From contig NC_061786.1 of assembly GCF_022458985.1 (NCBI RefSeq), positions 18,482,974 through 18,546,973 on the forward strand: a DNA stretch of 64,000 nucleotides. The letters run 5' to 3'. Below, one piece after another: positions 49,838 through 63,012 of the stretch. A program made the position numbers and the translations under genes. The stretch is from Mugil cephalus (lineage: Eukaryota > Chordata > Actinopteri > Mugiliformes > Mugilidae). Position 1 is the stretch's first letter. Each line of letters begins with the position of its first letter. Under the pieces are notes generated by a model. That model searched no databases, had not been told where the DNA came from, and saw only the letters and a program-made list of their open reading frames with translations.

Positions 49838-52800
49838 TTACACCTGTGATTTTGTGCTTCTGTCGCCCTCCAACCAGTATTCCTCCGTCTGCATCTCTGT
49901 GAGCCGAGACACTGTCCTCTGGAAGGCGAATTTCTCCTCTTCTCCACTGAAGATGGACAGACTGCTGGCTTCATCCTGTCAAACACAGTTAGGAGGCTTT
50001 ATTCTCTAAATGAATGAATCAAATAGACCAAAGCAACAGTGTTTATCTTTACATTTTAACTGTACTGAAGAGACGCATTATTATTTTTAACTTTTCATCT
50101 TTCAACATGTTAATTCCTCTGCACAAATACATGCGACATGTTTGTCTAATGTAAAACTCTGACGCAACATTTAAATTTTTATTATCTTTATGACATTTTT
50201 TACTAAGACTCAAGTTGATGAAAGCTCCTATAAGGGACACGGAAACATCAGAACTGGACCGTGAAGAAACGGAAGGAGGTGATGGATCACGATTTTTTTC
50301 TTTTTCTTCTTTGGATCGTTTAATGATTGATTCAGCTCGTACATGAGGGGAGCTGTGGTCTATGGGTTAGAGAAGTGAACATGAGATTGTACGGTCACTG
50401 GTTCAAATCTACATCCACGGCTGAGGTGTCCTTGAGGAAAGCTGCCCTCTGCTCGAAGTGTCTGCAGAGAACACATTCCTTGCATGTGTGCCAAGAAAGA
50501 CAATTTCCATTTTATTTAAATTTAACCACAGCCTGATGCAAACCACTTGGCTTGCACTAACGTAGGCTATGTACGTAGGTTACGGTCTCTCGTCCAGTCT
50601 TCAACGTTTTTCAGGATAAGGACCCCCAAAATGATTAGAGAGATCAAATAGGGACCTCCTACCTACTATATGTGCTCTATATAAAACAGTAAATACACAT
50701 TATTATCATCACATTGCATTTAATATTATGCTGTTCAAATAATACACATGTTCTAATATATATATATATATATATATATTTTTTTATCTGAAATGTGCAA
50801 CAGCAGGGTGGCCGTGCAACTCCCATATGCAGCCTCGTGATTGGCTCAGCAGCGACAGGGGCTAAGCCTCCTGTACACAGGAAGCTTAGATTGACAGGTT
50901 TCGACTAGTGTGGCGCTCTGTGTGGAACGGTGACCTGTTGAGACAGCTCCTGTATCACTGAATGAAAGATAGCGCCTTCTGCCTCCATTTATCCCTTTAC
51001 TAAAATATGTTGGATTCATGTTCATTTGTATTCTGCGACCCCCTATTGAAGACCTAGTCCCTGAATAACCCATAAGACGGTTTTACAGCGCCGACAATTA
51101 AGTGGTTCACTTTGAGGAGTGTGTTTCACTTCAACTCTCAGGCGTAATTATTTATATTTACTACTCAAAGTAAAAACCCAACATTGTTAAACACGTTCTG
51201 CTTTAAAAAGAGCTTCACTCTCTCGTTCTCACCCTTTTCAGGCCCAGGTCGTCCATGAGAATGTGGCTCTCGTCGTGACCGTGATCCCCGTCCAGCACAA
51301 AAATGTCCTCCAGTGGACGGTCGGCCAGAATCACCACCCGCACCTGAAACAAGAGACCTATAATTAAATTCAGAGAATTCCTCAAGCTGTCGTTTTTTTT
51401 TTCTCCGCGTGAATACAAATGAGCGCAGTGAACCTTGTGGTCGTAGAGGGCGTCCACGAGCGTTATGAGCCGTCTGGCCTGGGTTTTCTTGTTCAGCGTC
51501 AGCAGAGGAATGTGTCGGATGAAGACTGTGTCAAACAGGCGTGACATCTCCAGGTAGTCACTGGCCCCTAAAGGCTGGAACATTTATATTCAGACGCGCA
51601 TTGAATCAAACACTTTGGTTAAAAAATACATAATCGTGAATTCAAAGAGGCTGCAGCTAAAAGGGTCTAAAATGCAGTAATACATGTGGATTTGGTGGAA
51701 ATGATGGTAAAGTCTTGAAAATTGGTGCAGATAACACCAGATTATAACTTTACACTCAACAGAGATCTGAAAATCATGGAAACCTCTTTCATATACTTCA
51801 GCATAATTTTGACTTTGATATCGAAACTAATTCAAAACATATTTTAATTCAAAACCTGTTAAACGGTTAAACATACATACAATACAAAGTCATATCATCT
51901 ATAACAGAGACTTACTCTATCACACAGCTCCTCAAACGTACAGTCAGCGATGGTCCCACAAGCTTTGTCCAGACGGACTTTCCTGTTGTTCACGTTCAAA
52001 ACTCTTGGTCGTGTTACTGTAGAAAAAAAAAGTGGTTAAATGAGGTTATATGACACATGGAACAGAAACAGATGAAATGTTGTTTACTTACTGTCATTCT
52101 GTTTAAAAGCCAACTCGTCAAACATCTTATCTAGCGTCGCTTCAACATCAGGCTCAGTGGAGCTGCAACAGATGCGACAGGGAACGATTAAATAACATAG
52201 TTCATGTACTGAGCACATTACGTTTAACAGAAAGCTCTGCTTACAGGAAGTAGAGTTTTCCGGCTGAGGGTCTGTTCCGTTTGCGGTAATCTATCCCAGA
52301 ATCCAGTCGGAGGGTTTGGCAATGATTCTGCCAAGGAGACGGGTTGAAGGGTTTACAGGCATTTATTTGTTTGGCACATGTCATATAAACAGCAAAAGAA
52401 AAACTTTAACTTTCTTACCTGCAAGACTGCAATAAAAGGCACAAAGTTGACTCTCTGCAGGCCGTTTTTGTACAAATCTAAAGGAAGACAACATCGTTGA
52501 ATCTCTTACAGTACAACGGCTGTAAAAGTCAATTCTCATCTTGTTTTGAGCTCTTTTTGTCCAACTCCACTTACTTACTACTCACCTTCAGGAGGACGAT
52601 TAGAAGTGGCCACGACAACAACGCCGTTCAGAAACAGATTCTCAAAGAGCTGCTTGAGAATCATGGCGTCAGCGATGTCAGTGACCTAGCGACCGCCAGA
52701 AATAAATCGTGTAAAGCAGCGGAACGCGACTGCAGGGGGTCACATTATGCAAATGCTCATTAAAGTTACCTGAAACTCATCAAAGCACAACAGACAAGCC

Positions 52801-55088
52801 TCCTCGCTGATCTCCTCTGCCACCGGAGCGATGGGGTCATAAGATTTGGCCATTTTCCCGGCTTTTCTTTTTGGCATGCTCTGCTTCAGCCGATGGATCC
52901 CTGACGATTAAAAAGAAATTATATTTCGAAACCACAGGGATAAAAGTAAAAATGAAAAAGACAGACCACAGATCAAATGTACAGTGCTGTATAAAGTATA
53001 AGGGGTGTAAAGTTAGATGTCTGTGAAGTGCAGCTAATTGTTAAATTCAATATTTGGCTTCAGACTTGGATTCTTAGAGCTGCTGCTTCAGGAGGCTGCT
53101 TGTATCCGCTGTCAAAGGGACTGATCTTTCCAGCTTTCCAACATGAAATTGCAAAACACAAAAACTATCTGGCCAAAGACAGTATGATGTTTAAGTTTCC
53201 AATTAAAGTTCTGCAGATGCAGCGAAAATACACCTCTGTCGTTCCTTATTCAGCTCCACAGATGCAAGGAAGAACAACATATCCTCACTACGAACCCCAC
53301 TCACTTTTATGCACGTCCAACATGAAACCGTGGAAATGAACCCTTTTCTTCTTTTCGGTCTCCACGTAAGAATAAAACATGTCCATCACCATAGTTTTTC
53401 CCGTGCCTGAAAGGAGGAAGTTCACCCAAGTTGGTAATAAATCTAGGCATAAAACACCAGAGAGAAATTAAGTTGAGATCAGCTCTGTGGTCCACGTACC
53501 CACATCACCGTAGATGTAGTACCCCTTCGGTGGCTTTGGTTTCGTGAATAACTGAAAGAAACAGAGACAGGAATGAAAACTGTCTTTAAATAGGAATCCC
53601 ACTGTCAATTATTCATGTTTCTTTCGTAACTTGTGACCTATTTTTATATATATATCATTTCATTTATATAAACAGGAGAAAGAGACGCTTTGCTGTGAGT
53701 TTATTACAGACACCCTGAAGGAAACAAAGACTCCACAGCTACTGGATTCAAACATAGTGAAGAAATGAACAAAAGATAAGACTAATAAAGAAGATTACAG
53801 AGACTGTGTGGAAGTAAAAGGATCATTTCATTTGAAAATATATGCTACTGCAGTCATCTCCAAAGACGATGAAGCTGTATTTATAAATATTAATGAATGA
53901 AGGTGAGTGAAAAGAAATTAAAGCAGACGACATGATCCAAGGAATTACTGGATATATTAAAAGAAAAGGCACTAATGAAAACAAAAGCATTTCTTCACTG
54001 AATCTTAGCTTCGTGAATGTTTTAGCATAACTAAGAGAGTTGTTGTTGTTTTTTTTAGGTTAATTAACAGGAAAAAAACTGTTGTGTTTAATTCAGTACA
54101 TCTTCCACAATGATCGTACAGTTGAATAAACATTTTTTCTTACAGTTTCCACATTAATTGAACAGTCACAAAGGGGAATTTAATGCAGGACTGTCATACA
54201 AGTATGCATTTGCATTTTTGCATTTTTGCATTTTTCATTAGTGTTCCTTATAAAGTAGCTGGTTATGTTTAAATTTAAATGGTCAAAGGAGACATGCTTC
54301 AAATTGGATATGTTTCCACAGACAAATCTTATGTTTTCCCTGTAATACATATAAATAGATGACAAATAAAACGAGGAAATCATCAGCATTAATCAGGGCA
54401 CATTTCTCTCTACCTTGGAGAAGATGGACGTGGGTGCGTTGCTGTATCCTCTCAGTGTTTTGTGCAGCTGGTCCAGTTTCTGCAGCACCGCTTTCTGGTG
54501 CTCATCCTCCTTCAGGGTCCCGTCTCTGATCAGCCCGCTGTAGTGATCCAGAGGGCCGCTGAAGCCGGCCGTGCTGAGGCCGCTGTCCTCCTCGGCCTGC
54601 CGGGCTTTCACCGAGTAACCTTTAAAATATTGACGACACACAGAAACGACACGTTACCACGTTTGTTTACACCGAAAAACTGTCAAAATAGTGTATTGTT
54701 GATTCATAGAGTTATAATAACGTTGTTGTTCTATCAATACCACTAAGACCAGAGATAACTAAAGTAACTTATCTGACAGCTAACAGGGGGGAAAAAAGTC
54801 AAATAACGTTAATAGTAATACAGAGTTAACGCTAAAAGAATGTAAACCGGCAAATCTTGTCAACAACAAGTGAAGCTAGGTTGACTCTGCATTAGAAATT
54901 ATGATTACACCTCCGAACAAACATATTCTAAGGCTTCAAACTCACCAAAAATACGCCTCACCTCGTCTGCAGAGCTCCGTCGCATATTTTAACAGCTTTC
55001 CTGAAGAAATTTGCTCCTTTAAAAGACCTCTAAAGCCCACTGATGCTGAGGGTGACATCTTTAAAGACAGCGGTATGAACGCCGCCAT
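49838..55088 (-). CDS. afg1l: AFG1-like mitochondrial ATPase (LACE1)
   Basis: P-loop AAA-type ATPase of mitochondria, linked in the family to turnover of nuclear-encoded complex IV subunits. Minus-strand exons: 54962-55088, 54414-54619, 53500-53551, 53305-53406, 52770-52900, 52586-52685, 52419-52477, 52245-52327, 52092-52162, 51916-52016, 51434-51574, 51233-51343 and 49838-49975. They sum to 1422 bases (473 aa; human 481). The Walker A motif is GDVGTGKTM, split by an intron; Walker B is CLLCFDEFQ, followed by [10 protein letters not shown]. Then come [50 protein letters not shown] and the family ending [11 protein letters not shown]. The first exon is basic and Ser/Leu-rich, fitting a mitochondrial targeting sequence. 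The start ATG lies within a YY1-type element; an in-frame ATG 48 bases upstream (55134-55136) is less likely. Confidence 0.96.
50346..50470 (+). repeat. tRNA-derived SINE
   Basis: The A-box-like tggtctatgggttagagaag and the B-box-like ggtcactggttcaaatct are followed by the fish SINE body ggctgaggtgtccttgagga. It lies in the last afg1l intron (49976-51232). The body after about 50440 is less certain. Confidence 0.7.
53552..54413 (-). other. afg1l intron 2
   Basis: AT-rich intron with a triple gcatttttgcatttttgc run near 54210. I see no gene in it. Confidence 0.4.
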
Positions 55089-55094
55089 CTTGGT
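55078..55094 (-). promoter_or_regulatory. afg1l: YY1-type element over the afg1l start codon
   Basis: On the minus strand the start reads ccaagATGGCGGCGtt, matching the AAGATGGCGGC element bound by YY1 near the start of many mitochondrial and housekeeping genes. Regulatory use is inferred. Confidence 0.5.
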
Positions 55095-56060
55095 TTCAAA
55101 TTCTGTCAACGTAACTTTATTGACAGCAACGTGCACAAACGGAAGCGTTTCTTGATCTCAGCCAGCAGGGGGCGACAGATGTCTGATTTTTGTGACAGGA
55201 ATTGTGATTATTAGAAAACGTAATGCATGAATAATAAAGATAAAAAATATCACGTGAACAATATATTGTCATATTAAACAGGGAGGCAAAGCAATGGGTT
55301 GATTATATGGAACATTAAAAATTCAGCAAAAAAATATAAAACAAGGTCATTGAAACAGAAGTTGCAATTGATAAATACAAATTATACATTTTAATTATAA
55401 TCACTGCTTCACATTGTTAGTTTAAAACACTTAAATCTCTCAAAATGTGGAAATATATGTTTTTATTTATATTATTTTCGGTATTTACAGTAATTTGTGC
55501 AATTAATAGCAAATAAAGGTGAATGCAGCAGAGTGTTGATTTACACTAACATGTGCCCAAATTTGAAATACTGTGTAATAATTTGACAATCCAGAAAAAC
55601 CGCCTGAATGCAAATTAGTCAGCAGTAGTTAGTAATATAAAAAGAGCTTCAGTCAAATAGCTCATTTCACATATAGTAACAGGATGTTGAATAATTAATC
55701 TAGGGCTGGACTGGAAATAACATCATTTATCCTCTATTAAATGTCACAAAATACATGAAAAACATCAACCAATAACTCATATTCATGTCGTCAACGGTGC
55801 AAAATCAAAATATATACTTTTTATTGTCAAGCATGATGAAGAAAAGCAGTGAATGATCACATTTGTGGAAGCTGGAACCACGAAATGTTTAACATCTTCT
55901 CTTATATAAAGCGACTAAAATAATATTTCCTGTGTGACAAGCTGTTGATTGAATGATTGAAGCTGAAATTCAGAAAAATCGGATAAAAATAACCACATGT
56001 AGTCTAATTATACCTCCGCTGCACTGAGTTGGAGTTGCAGACTAAACATGGCAGACAACT
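55089..56060. other. afg1l-scml4 intergenic DNA
   Basis: An AT-rich spacer between two divergently transcribed genes. No coding sequence or known repeat is seen. Confidence 0.45.
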
Positions 56061-57228
56061 GTCAGGGTGTTACAGGGCTTACAGGCTTGTTGCCATGACA
56101 ACAGAGGAGCCCTTCTCTCTCCCTCTCTCTCCCCCTCTCTCTCTCGCTCTCTCTAATGCATGCACACACACACACACACTCACACTCGCTCTCTGTCCGT
56201 CTCCATTGTACACACACATAGACGTATATACAGTATTACAGTGGAATCTGCCTTTGCTTTGAGATCCGTGCTCTGCTATTGCAAGCACAGTGCGGAGCGT
56301 AGAGCTACTCCACATCTCCACATCTGTTCTGGATGGTGAGTGCTGTCTGGTTATTGTTTGTTTACGTATTCTATGCCCGGACAAATCTCCTTTACGTGAG
56401 ACAAATTCTCTGTGTGTTAAGTGTCTTGTCTCTCAGATTAGTTGCGCCGCTGCATGGAAGATGTTTCGGTTTTCTAGTAGCTGCTTCTTGTTTTTTCCTG
56501 TTTTTTTCAGTTTTTTTTTTTTTTTTTTTTTTTAAGATTAGGGTGGAAGCTGTCATCATAATGGTAATTCATAGCTGGGTAGCCATGGTGAAGTCAATTT
56601 CCCTCCTCCCTCTCCTGCTGCTGAATGCATTAGTCTAATGAGATGTCTGCAGCCTCTGTGCCGAGCAGCAGCAGCAGCAGCAGCGGCAGCAGCAGCAGTG
56701 TGTTAACCAAAAGGGGACGAGGAGAAAGCCACATACAGCACGAGCAAGATGGCTTTTCCTGCATTGTGAGGGATTTAGCTTTAAAGTCGGCTCCTGGGAT
56801 TTAATACAAAAGGGCTCGGCTCTTGGGCTTTCACAATAGAAGACAGCAGGTAATAGTCTCCCCCCCCTCCCTCTGTCAGGTTTATTGGTGTGTTATCAGT
56901 GCAGGACGGAGGTGCTGTTTCCTCCACAGCTCATGCATGGCTGCCTTTTGTGCAGTGTGGTCATGGTGGTGCTCTGCCAAACGCTGCTCCTCTCTCACTG
57001 CATTGCTCAGCTGTGTGTTCTGCAGTGTTTAGTTGCTATACACCTTTGCCAAGCCACTCTGGTTCCTGTACGTCTCCTCTAAATTACAGCTAATGCTGCT
57101 CTCTAGTGTGTAGCTTTGAGGAGGAGGAGGAGGAGGAGGAGGAGGGTTACTGTGCAAGCAAAGTGCATATTTTAATGTGTTTCTCCTGCTCGAGCTCAGC
57201 GGTTGTTTTCCTTTGTCTCCAGCTCCAA
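56061..57228 (+). promoter_or_regulatory. scml4: scml4 promoter, non-coding first exon and intron 1
   Basis: A perfect RFX-type X-box gttgccatgacaac lies at 56089-56102, followed by CT-rich and CA-rich runs (56112-56180). A strong donor (ggatg followed by gtgagt, exon end 56335) marks a likely non-coding first exon. The next exon begins at 57223, six bases before the ATG. The intron holds a T run (56511-56534), a CAG-rich run (56664-56698) and a GAG run (57118-57143). Confidence 0.5.
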
Positions 57229-59284
57229 ATGAGTGTACCTGCAGTAACGGCACAGAAATCAGACAACGGTGAAATGCAGTCGGCTGCGGTGGCTCCCTCC
57301 TTCATCCCCAGCCAGTCGGGGAAGATACCGGGCAGGAAGAGAGGGAGACCCCCCCTCCGAAATGTCGCCAAGATGGATTTTCCTAACCGCTACCCTGAAT
57401 CGCTCCCTCCGCTCAAAGTGCCGAAGAAGAGGGGGAGAAAGCCGGGTTTCAAGGTCAGCCAGATGAGGAGGGATGGGGGATGATGTGGTGTGTGGGCGCA
57501 GTGTGTTTAAAAATGCATGTGTACACAGACACAAAAAAAAAACACAGAGGCTCTCTGCCTTTCAGATTTCGTGAGGAGTTAATAACTCAGTAGTCAGATA
57601 AGATGCAATTATTTTATATCTTAATACAATTAAATCTGTCTTCTCTGAACACATGAAAGCAAGAAAGCTACAATCTTCTTGATTTATTATGCCCAAAATA
57701 AACACAGGCCCATAAAACTATAAAACTTCTTCTTCTGCAGCTCAAACCCAGGATGGTGATGACACCGCTGGCCATTTCTCCTCCCAGCAGCACCCCCGAG
57801 CCGGATATGAGCTCCATTCCTCAGGATGCTGCCACCATCCCCCACTCTGCCACACCCCAGGTGCTCACAGGTGAGACAAATATCATCACGTCTGGATTGG
57901 CGCTAATATGTCACGCGCTTCCTCGCAAAAGACGACCAAGACACCATCTCCTCCCTTCATTCTGCTGTTTTTCGTTTTCCCCCTGTCTCAGTCTGTATCT
58001 ACATCAACAAGCAGGCCAACACCGGTCCCAATCTGGACAGGAAGAAGATCCAGCAGCTGCCCGATCACTTCGGACCCGACAGGCCCTCTGTGGTGCTGCA
58101 GCAGGCCGTCCAGGGCTGCATCGACAGCGCCTTCCAGCAGAAAACGGTGTTCACTCTCCTCACGCAAGGCTACGGGGGAGAAAAAATATCAGGTGTTGTA
58201 CAAAGGCCTCGATCAGGTGTTGTTCTCTGCTTGTTTAATAGCTTCTTTACCACCTTATCCAAGGCTGGCACTAAGACAAAAATACCATTAGTAAAAGTTT
58301 AATGGCCTGGTTTTTTTAAGGAACGGTGCACACGCTGTTTTTCAAGTAGCGCCCTGTTTTGCTCTTGCAGCCACATTTGATGGGAAGCAGCATCTTCTGA
58401 GCCTCCCCGTGGTGAACAGCATCGACTATGTGCTTCGTTTTCTGAAAAAGCTCTGTCGCAGCTTGCACTGTGAAAACCTCTTCAGTGATCAGCCCATTAC
58501 CCAGCACAGTGGTGGCTCCTACCAGTCAGATGGTACTAAATTCCTGAGTAGAAGTTGGTGAATTAAGTGAATGCAAATTCTTTTTTTCGTTCTAATTTCG
58601 TCTCCATCTTGTCTTCAGCTGAAACATCAATGGCTGAGGATTACCATTTAGACCAGTCGGACGGCAAACGCTACTCCGTTGACCCCGGCGACTCTGCTTT
58701 CAACTCCATAAGCTCGTCCTACTCACCAAAGTCCTCCTACGGGTTCCGTTCCTCGCAGCAGTTCTCCAACGGCTCGGCCTCCATGAGCATGTGCAGGCAG
58801 TCGACCACGAGCCCGAACACATTCCCAGAGAGCAACAGGACAGGTAGGAAGTTCATGAAAAAAAAAACAGAGGGGAGATTTAGTTCCCAGAGGTTAAAAA
58901 GAAGTAATCTTATCTTTGTTTTTGCAGGAGGATACAATGCATCTCCAGAGTCCCAAGAGTCCAAAGCTCCACCCAATAAGGACCCATCCACCTGGTCCGT
59001 GGAGGATGTTGTTTGGTTCATCAGGGATGCGGATCCCCAGGCTCTCGGCCCTCACGCAGATGTCTTTAGGAAACATGTAAGTTTTTCCTCAACCTTTAAA
59101 ACTGATTATCAAACATCAATTTCTTTCCTCTGACACGAGCTCGCTCTGCTTTTCTCAGGAGATAGACGGAAACGCCTTGTTACTCCTGAAGAGTGACATG
59201 ATCATGAAGTACCTCGGACTGAAGCTGGGGCCGGCCTTGAAACTTTGCTACCACATTGACAAACTAAAGCAGACTAAGTTCTGA
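57229..59284 (+). CDS. scml4: Scm-like protein 4 (Polycomb-group related)
   Basis: Nuclear protein of the Sex-comb-on-midleg family, thought to act in Polycomb-type repression. Exons are 57229-57453, 57741-57870, 57992-58192, 58371-58532, 58619-58843, 58928-59076 and 59159-59284: 1218 bases, 405 aa (human about 414). Two AT-hook-like basic motifs lie in the first exon ([19 protein letters not shown]). A SLED DNA-binding domain spans about residues 118-230 ([38 protein letters not shown]). A Ser-rich linker contains [15 protein letters not shown]-terminal SAM domain begins at [20 protein letters not shown] and ends with [15 protein letters not shown]. No MBT repeats are present, as in the family. 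The start is the first ATG after the acceptor at 57222. Confidence 0.96.
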
Positions 59285-61530
59285 ATGCTGTTGAATTTTC
59301 CATCTCAAATCCAGCAGAGCGTTTGAGAAAAGGGTCACGCCATGGGGGGCGCCGGGTTTGCGAGCCAATGGGAAGATTGTCACTCGTACGGTCAATTTAA
59401 CTCCAGTTTCACTCTGAATTGTGTGATATAAATGTCACACAATGAGCAGTAGCTGGTCAGGTATTAGACAGTGTTTCATAAAGACAACATCAAAGTGAGA
59501 TCCAGCTTAATGCTAATATAAATGCTAACTCCAACAGACGACAAGCATCCCCTGTGGTTAATGTATCTTTTAGGATTTTCCACCTGGAGGCAGTGAAAAC
59601 CATTTGCAATTACGCCATTAGCATAGATGTCGTTAGTTTTTACGTAAATACTTCAAACTTGGTAGCAAATGTCATGTAGCAACATCATCCTTCATTCGTA
59701 ATCATGTTTCTGACCAAATCTAATTCCAATTATCCCTCTCTTTTTGCTCTGTTTTGGGTCTCCACCAGCACCTGGGGGAATATGTGGCTCATTAGCTGCT
59801 AATTGCTCCACTTTGTTCACCAGCTAGTCTCTAACCGTGCCTGTCTGCCTTTCGGTGCTACGCAGGAAGAGTATAGCGGTGTTGTCAGGAGAGTGAACCA
59901 AAACAAAAAGCTAAAACCCCCTTAAAAAGTGGCGTAACGTCGAAACAACACTCTCTTCCCGTTGGCCCACAGACCAGAGTCGAGGGATTTGAACCGCCCT
60001 GGTACTAATTTTTGCTACAGATTTCCATGATGTCATGTAGTAATAATCACCAATCATCCTCACTCTTCTCTCACTTTGGACGTTAATTTTGAACGCAACC
60101 CATGAGACTGTGGAATGCATACTTAACGCACAATAAACAACACAATGTAATCGGTAGAGGAAGGCCAACGTAAGACGTTGTTCTGTCTCACAAACATAGA
60201 CTGTATAAATATGGACAACGTCTCGTCACTTTGCTAGTTTCCCGGACATACGGGCGTTTTAGTTTAGTTTTCGTTACGCTCTGCTCTGCCTCCTCCAGTT
60301 ACAAGGAAATGTTGGATTACACACTTTTAACAACTCTCACAGCTCCACAGGAACGTTGACATGGCACTAGTAGTTGCCATTATGTCACATCCTGTTTCTA
60401 TAGCGTCAGATAACTTACTAAAACAAAACTTATCCAAAGAGTTGACACTTTTATATTAACTACTTAAAATGACAGAAACGATCCCTGAAAAATACAGTTG
60501 ATGCGTATTTTTTCCCATCCACTAACGTGGAGGAGGTGGAGCTTGTGACCTATACTGCAGCCAGCCACCAGGGGGAGCTCTACTTGCTTTGGTTTCACTT
60601 TTGAGGCTTTCTGCCATCCATGTTTATACAGTCTATGCTCACAAATCTTCACAGGCAGCACATCCGTCTGCTGCAGATCTCATTATATAGAAATATATAA
60701 TCGTCGTCTGACAAGGAAATGTATAATGGACAAAACACTTTATACCTTAAGAAAAATCGTCAGACGTCACTATATCACCTTGTTTACTCGTGTTTATCGA
60801 GCTGAAGACATATCTACAACTGTACTTTTAACAAAAAAAGGAAAAGAAAACGGTGCGACATTGCTTTTTGATTGAGAGATTTAGAAAAATCATTTTGATA
60901 CTATTTTTTCACATTACTATACAACAACAAGAAAGTAATGTTCCCATTGACTCTGTCGTTTCTTTTTTTTTAATTATAATTTTGATATTAAAAACCGAAA
61001 AGTAGCCTACATAGAAAGACTGCAGCTCTCTTGTAAATATACAGTATATAAAGGAAACTGAGAGCATTGTGAACGTGATATATTTATGTTTTCAATATGC
61101 AAGGTTGTTAAATTCCAGTTATCTCCATAGCCTCTTCGTGTATACGCATTTCTTTCTTTTTTAATTCATGAGTTTTTACCAAGCATCAGTGTTGAGACGA
61201 AACACATGAAACACTTAAATGTTACAACCGCCATGTAAATGGGTATATAATATAATATTGCTTTTGTATACCACTTTGGGTGTACAGTATGCATCCTTTT
61301 TTAACCAATTAACCTTTGTAAGTGAATGCTGCTGTAAAGATATTACATGTAAGCCATGCCTAGTGAGATCAAACCGAGGTGTTTTATTTTGAAAAACCAC
61401 TACGAATAACAGGTCAGTACTTTATGCTGGTGCTAAAAAGTTATCGACGTATTTAACTGTTTGCTTTTGTGTTAGTGAGATGTAAAGGAAATCCTACGTG
61501 TATGCTGTACTGTATGTGAGTATTAAATGA
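59285..61530 (+). other. scml4: scml4 3'UTR (inferred)
   Basis: About 2.2 kb without coding sequence, ending near an ATTAAA at about 61521-61527. It contains the inserted element at 60195-60637. The end point is a guess from the signal and from the sequence character beyond it. Confidence 0.45.
60195..60637. mobile_element. Short terminal-inverted-repeat DNA element (MITE-like)
   Basis: The left end catagactgtataaatatgg (60195) and right end ccatgtttatacagtctatg (ending 60637) are inverted repeats of about 20 bases with two mismatches. The 443-base body has no reading frame of note. It is a non-autonomous DNA transposon type that I recall from many teleost genomes. Confidence 0.75.
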
Positions 61531-62458
61531 AGAAATCCAGTAATCAGAGATGTTTGTGTGCGGCGCAGATCTTTTTATTTTTATTTCACCACCACCCTAG
61601 CGCTCCCCGGACAGATCCAGATTTGGATTTGGGTCCGCACGTTGGAGAGTTATTTGTTGCTGGGAGCCTCATCTGTTCTTCAACACACATGATTTAACAA
61701 AGGTGACCTATATTTGTGACTCTGGTGCCCGGTGGATCTCACAGGGTTTCTCGAGGGGCTCTCAGGGGGTCTCCATAAATCAGAAGCAGGTCCACTCCTT
61801 AAATGATTTACCTGCTGCAGATTAACATAGTTAGAGGATATCACGTTTATCACTCGCTCCAGCTTGTCAAGGTCTTTATTAATCAACTGAAGGTCTGATA
61901 TTTCACTGCAGATTTATTTCGATGTCCTCGAGGATTATTATATCCTCGGCCACCAGGACCGAATCAAATAAATGTTAATGTAAGGTTAAAGTATGGATTG
62001 ATTTTCGGGGCGTAAATGAGCTTCCGGGCCCCTGTTATCCTCTTTCACAGGAGGCATTTTGACATCCATTAAAATATGTTTAATGACAGCTGAAGTCCAT
62101 TTAGCTTCTTCAGTTTCAAGGTCCTGGTAGTGTGCGTGCTGCTGGGATGATCTGAGTCTAGATGTCTGCTGGTAAAAAAAAAAAAAAACAGCTCCTATTG
62201 TCTCCTATTGTTTGCGTTGTCTAACACATCCTGAAACATTATAATCCAAGGTTTTGCTTGGTGGTAATTTGATGAAACATTTTAGATCAGGAACATGCAT
62301 CATGTTTATGAGCTCAAATAATAATTAGAAGATGGATTCTGTTAAAGGCCCTGTCAGCAGAACCCTAGATATTAACGTCTTTTTTCAGCTGTCAGCTGAT
62401 GAACCTTTGGTCAAATTTAGATTATTTATTTTTTTAACTATCCTGAAGACGTGTTAGA
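61531..62458. other. Intergenic DNA right of scml4
   Basis: No gene is supported. It includes an A run at 62174-62188. Confidence 0.4.
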
Positions 62459-63012
62459 TTAACCTCCTGAGACCTGAGCTTTAGTTCTTTATGCATTTTT
62501 AATTTCTTCACATTATTTGGGAGGAATAGGACCTAAGAACTATAAAAACTAAGCATCATCGTTGAACAGGAAGTAGTTTTTGGAAAAAGTTATGTCCTTA
62601 TATGTGAACATATATATGAATATTATAATAAAGTCACCAATATTTAACAAAATATAAAATTGAACATGGCTGTGCAAAGACAGAATTGCAAGTAATGAAA
62701 TCCCAATGTCCTCAAACGAGTACTTGGTAATTAGTGACGTTAAAACTCATTACTATTGTTAGAAGTTATTACATGTCATATTAAAATAGAAAAGTTAATA
62801 AACATAAATAAACAAGTTTCAACTGTAAAATCTGATGAGGGTTTTGCACATCTTTGTTCTTTTGTTCCGTGTTCGGCTGCAGAATGAATCCGCTGAAATG
62901 ACAGCTATCATGTTTTTACACCAACTAGTATCTAGTTACGAGGATAAAAGTTTAAATGAAGCAGAATAAGCTGCCACAAACCTAAGACTTAACGTCCCCA
63001 TATGAGGACGCA
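62459..63012 (-). repeat. Interspersed repeat A, copy 2, inverted
   Basis: It starts aacctcctgagacctgagct and includes gttgaacaggaagtagtttt, the complement of the copy at 14741-15422. It ends gtccccatatgaggac directly against element B, losing its terminal bases. Confidence 0.65.

Noticed and set aside
55955-56384. Small frames through the CT- and CA-rich sequence near scml4
   Set aside because: They arise from simple repeats in the promoter and non-coding first exon.
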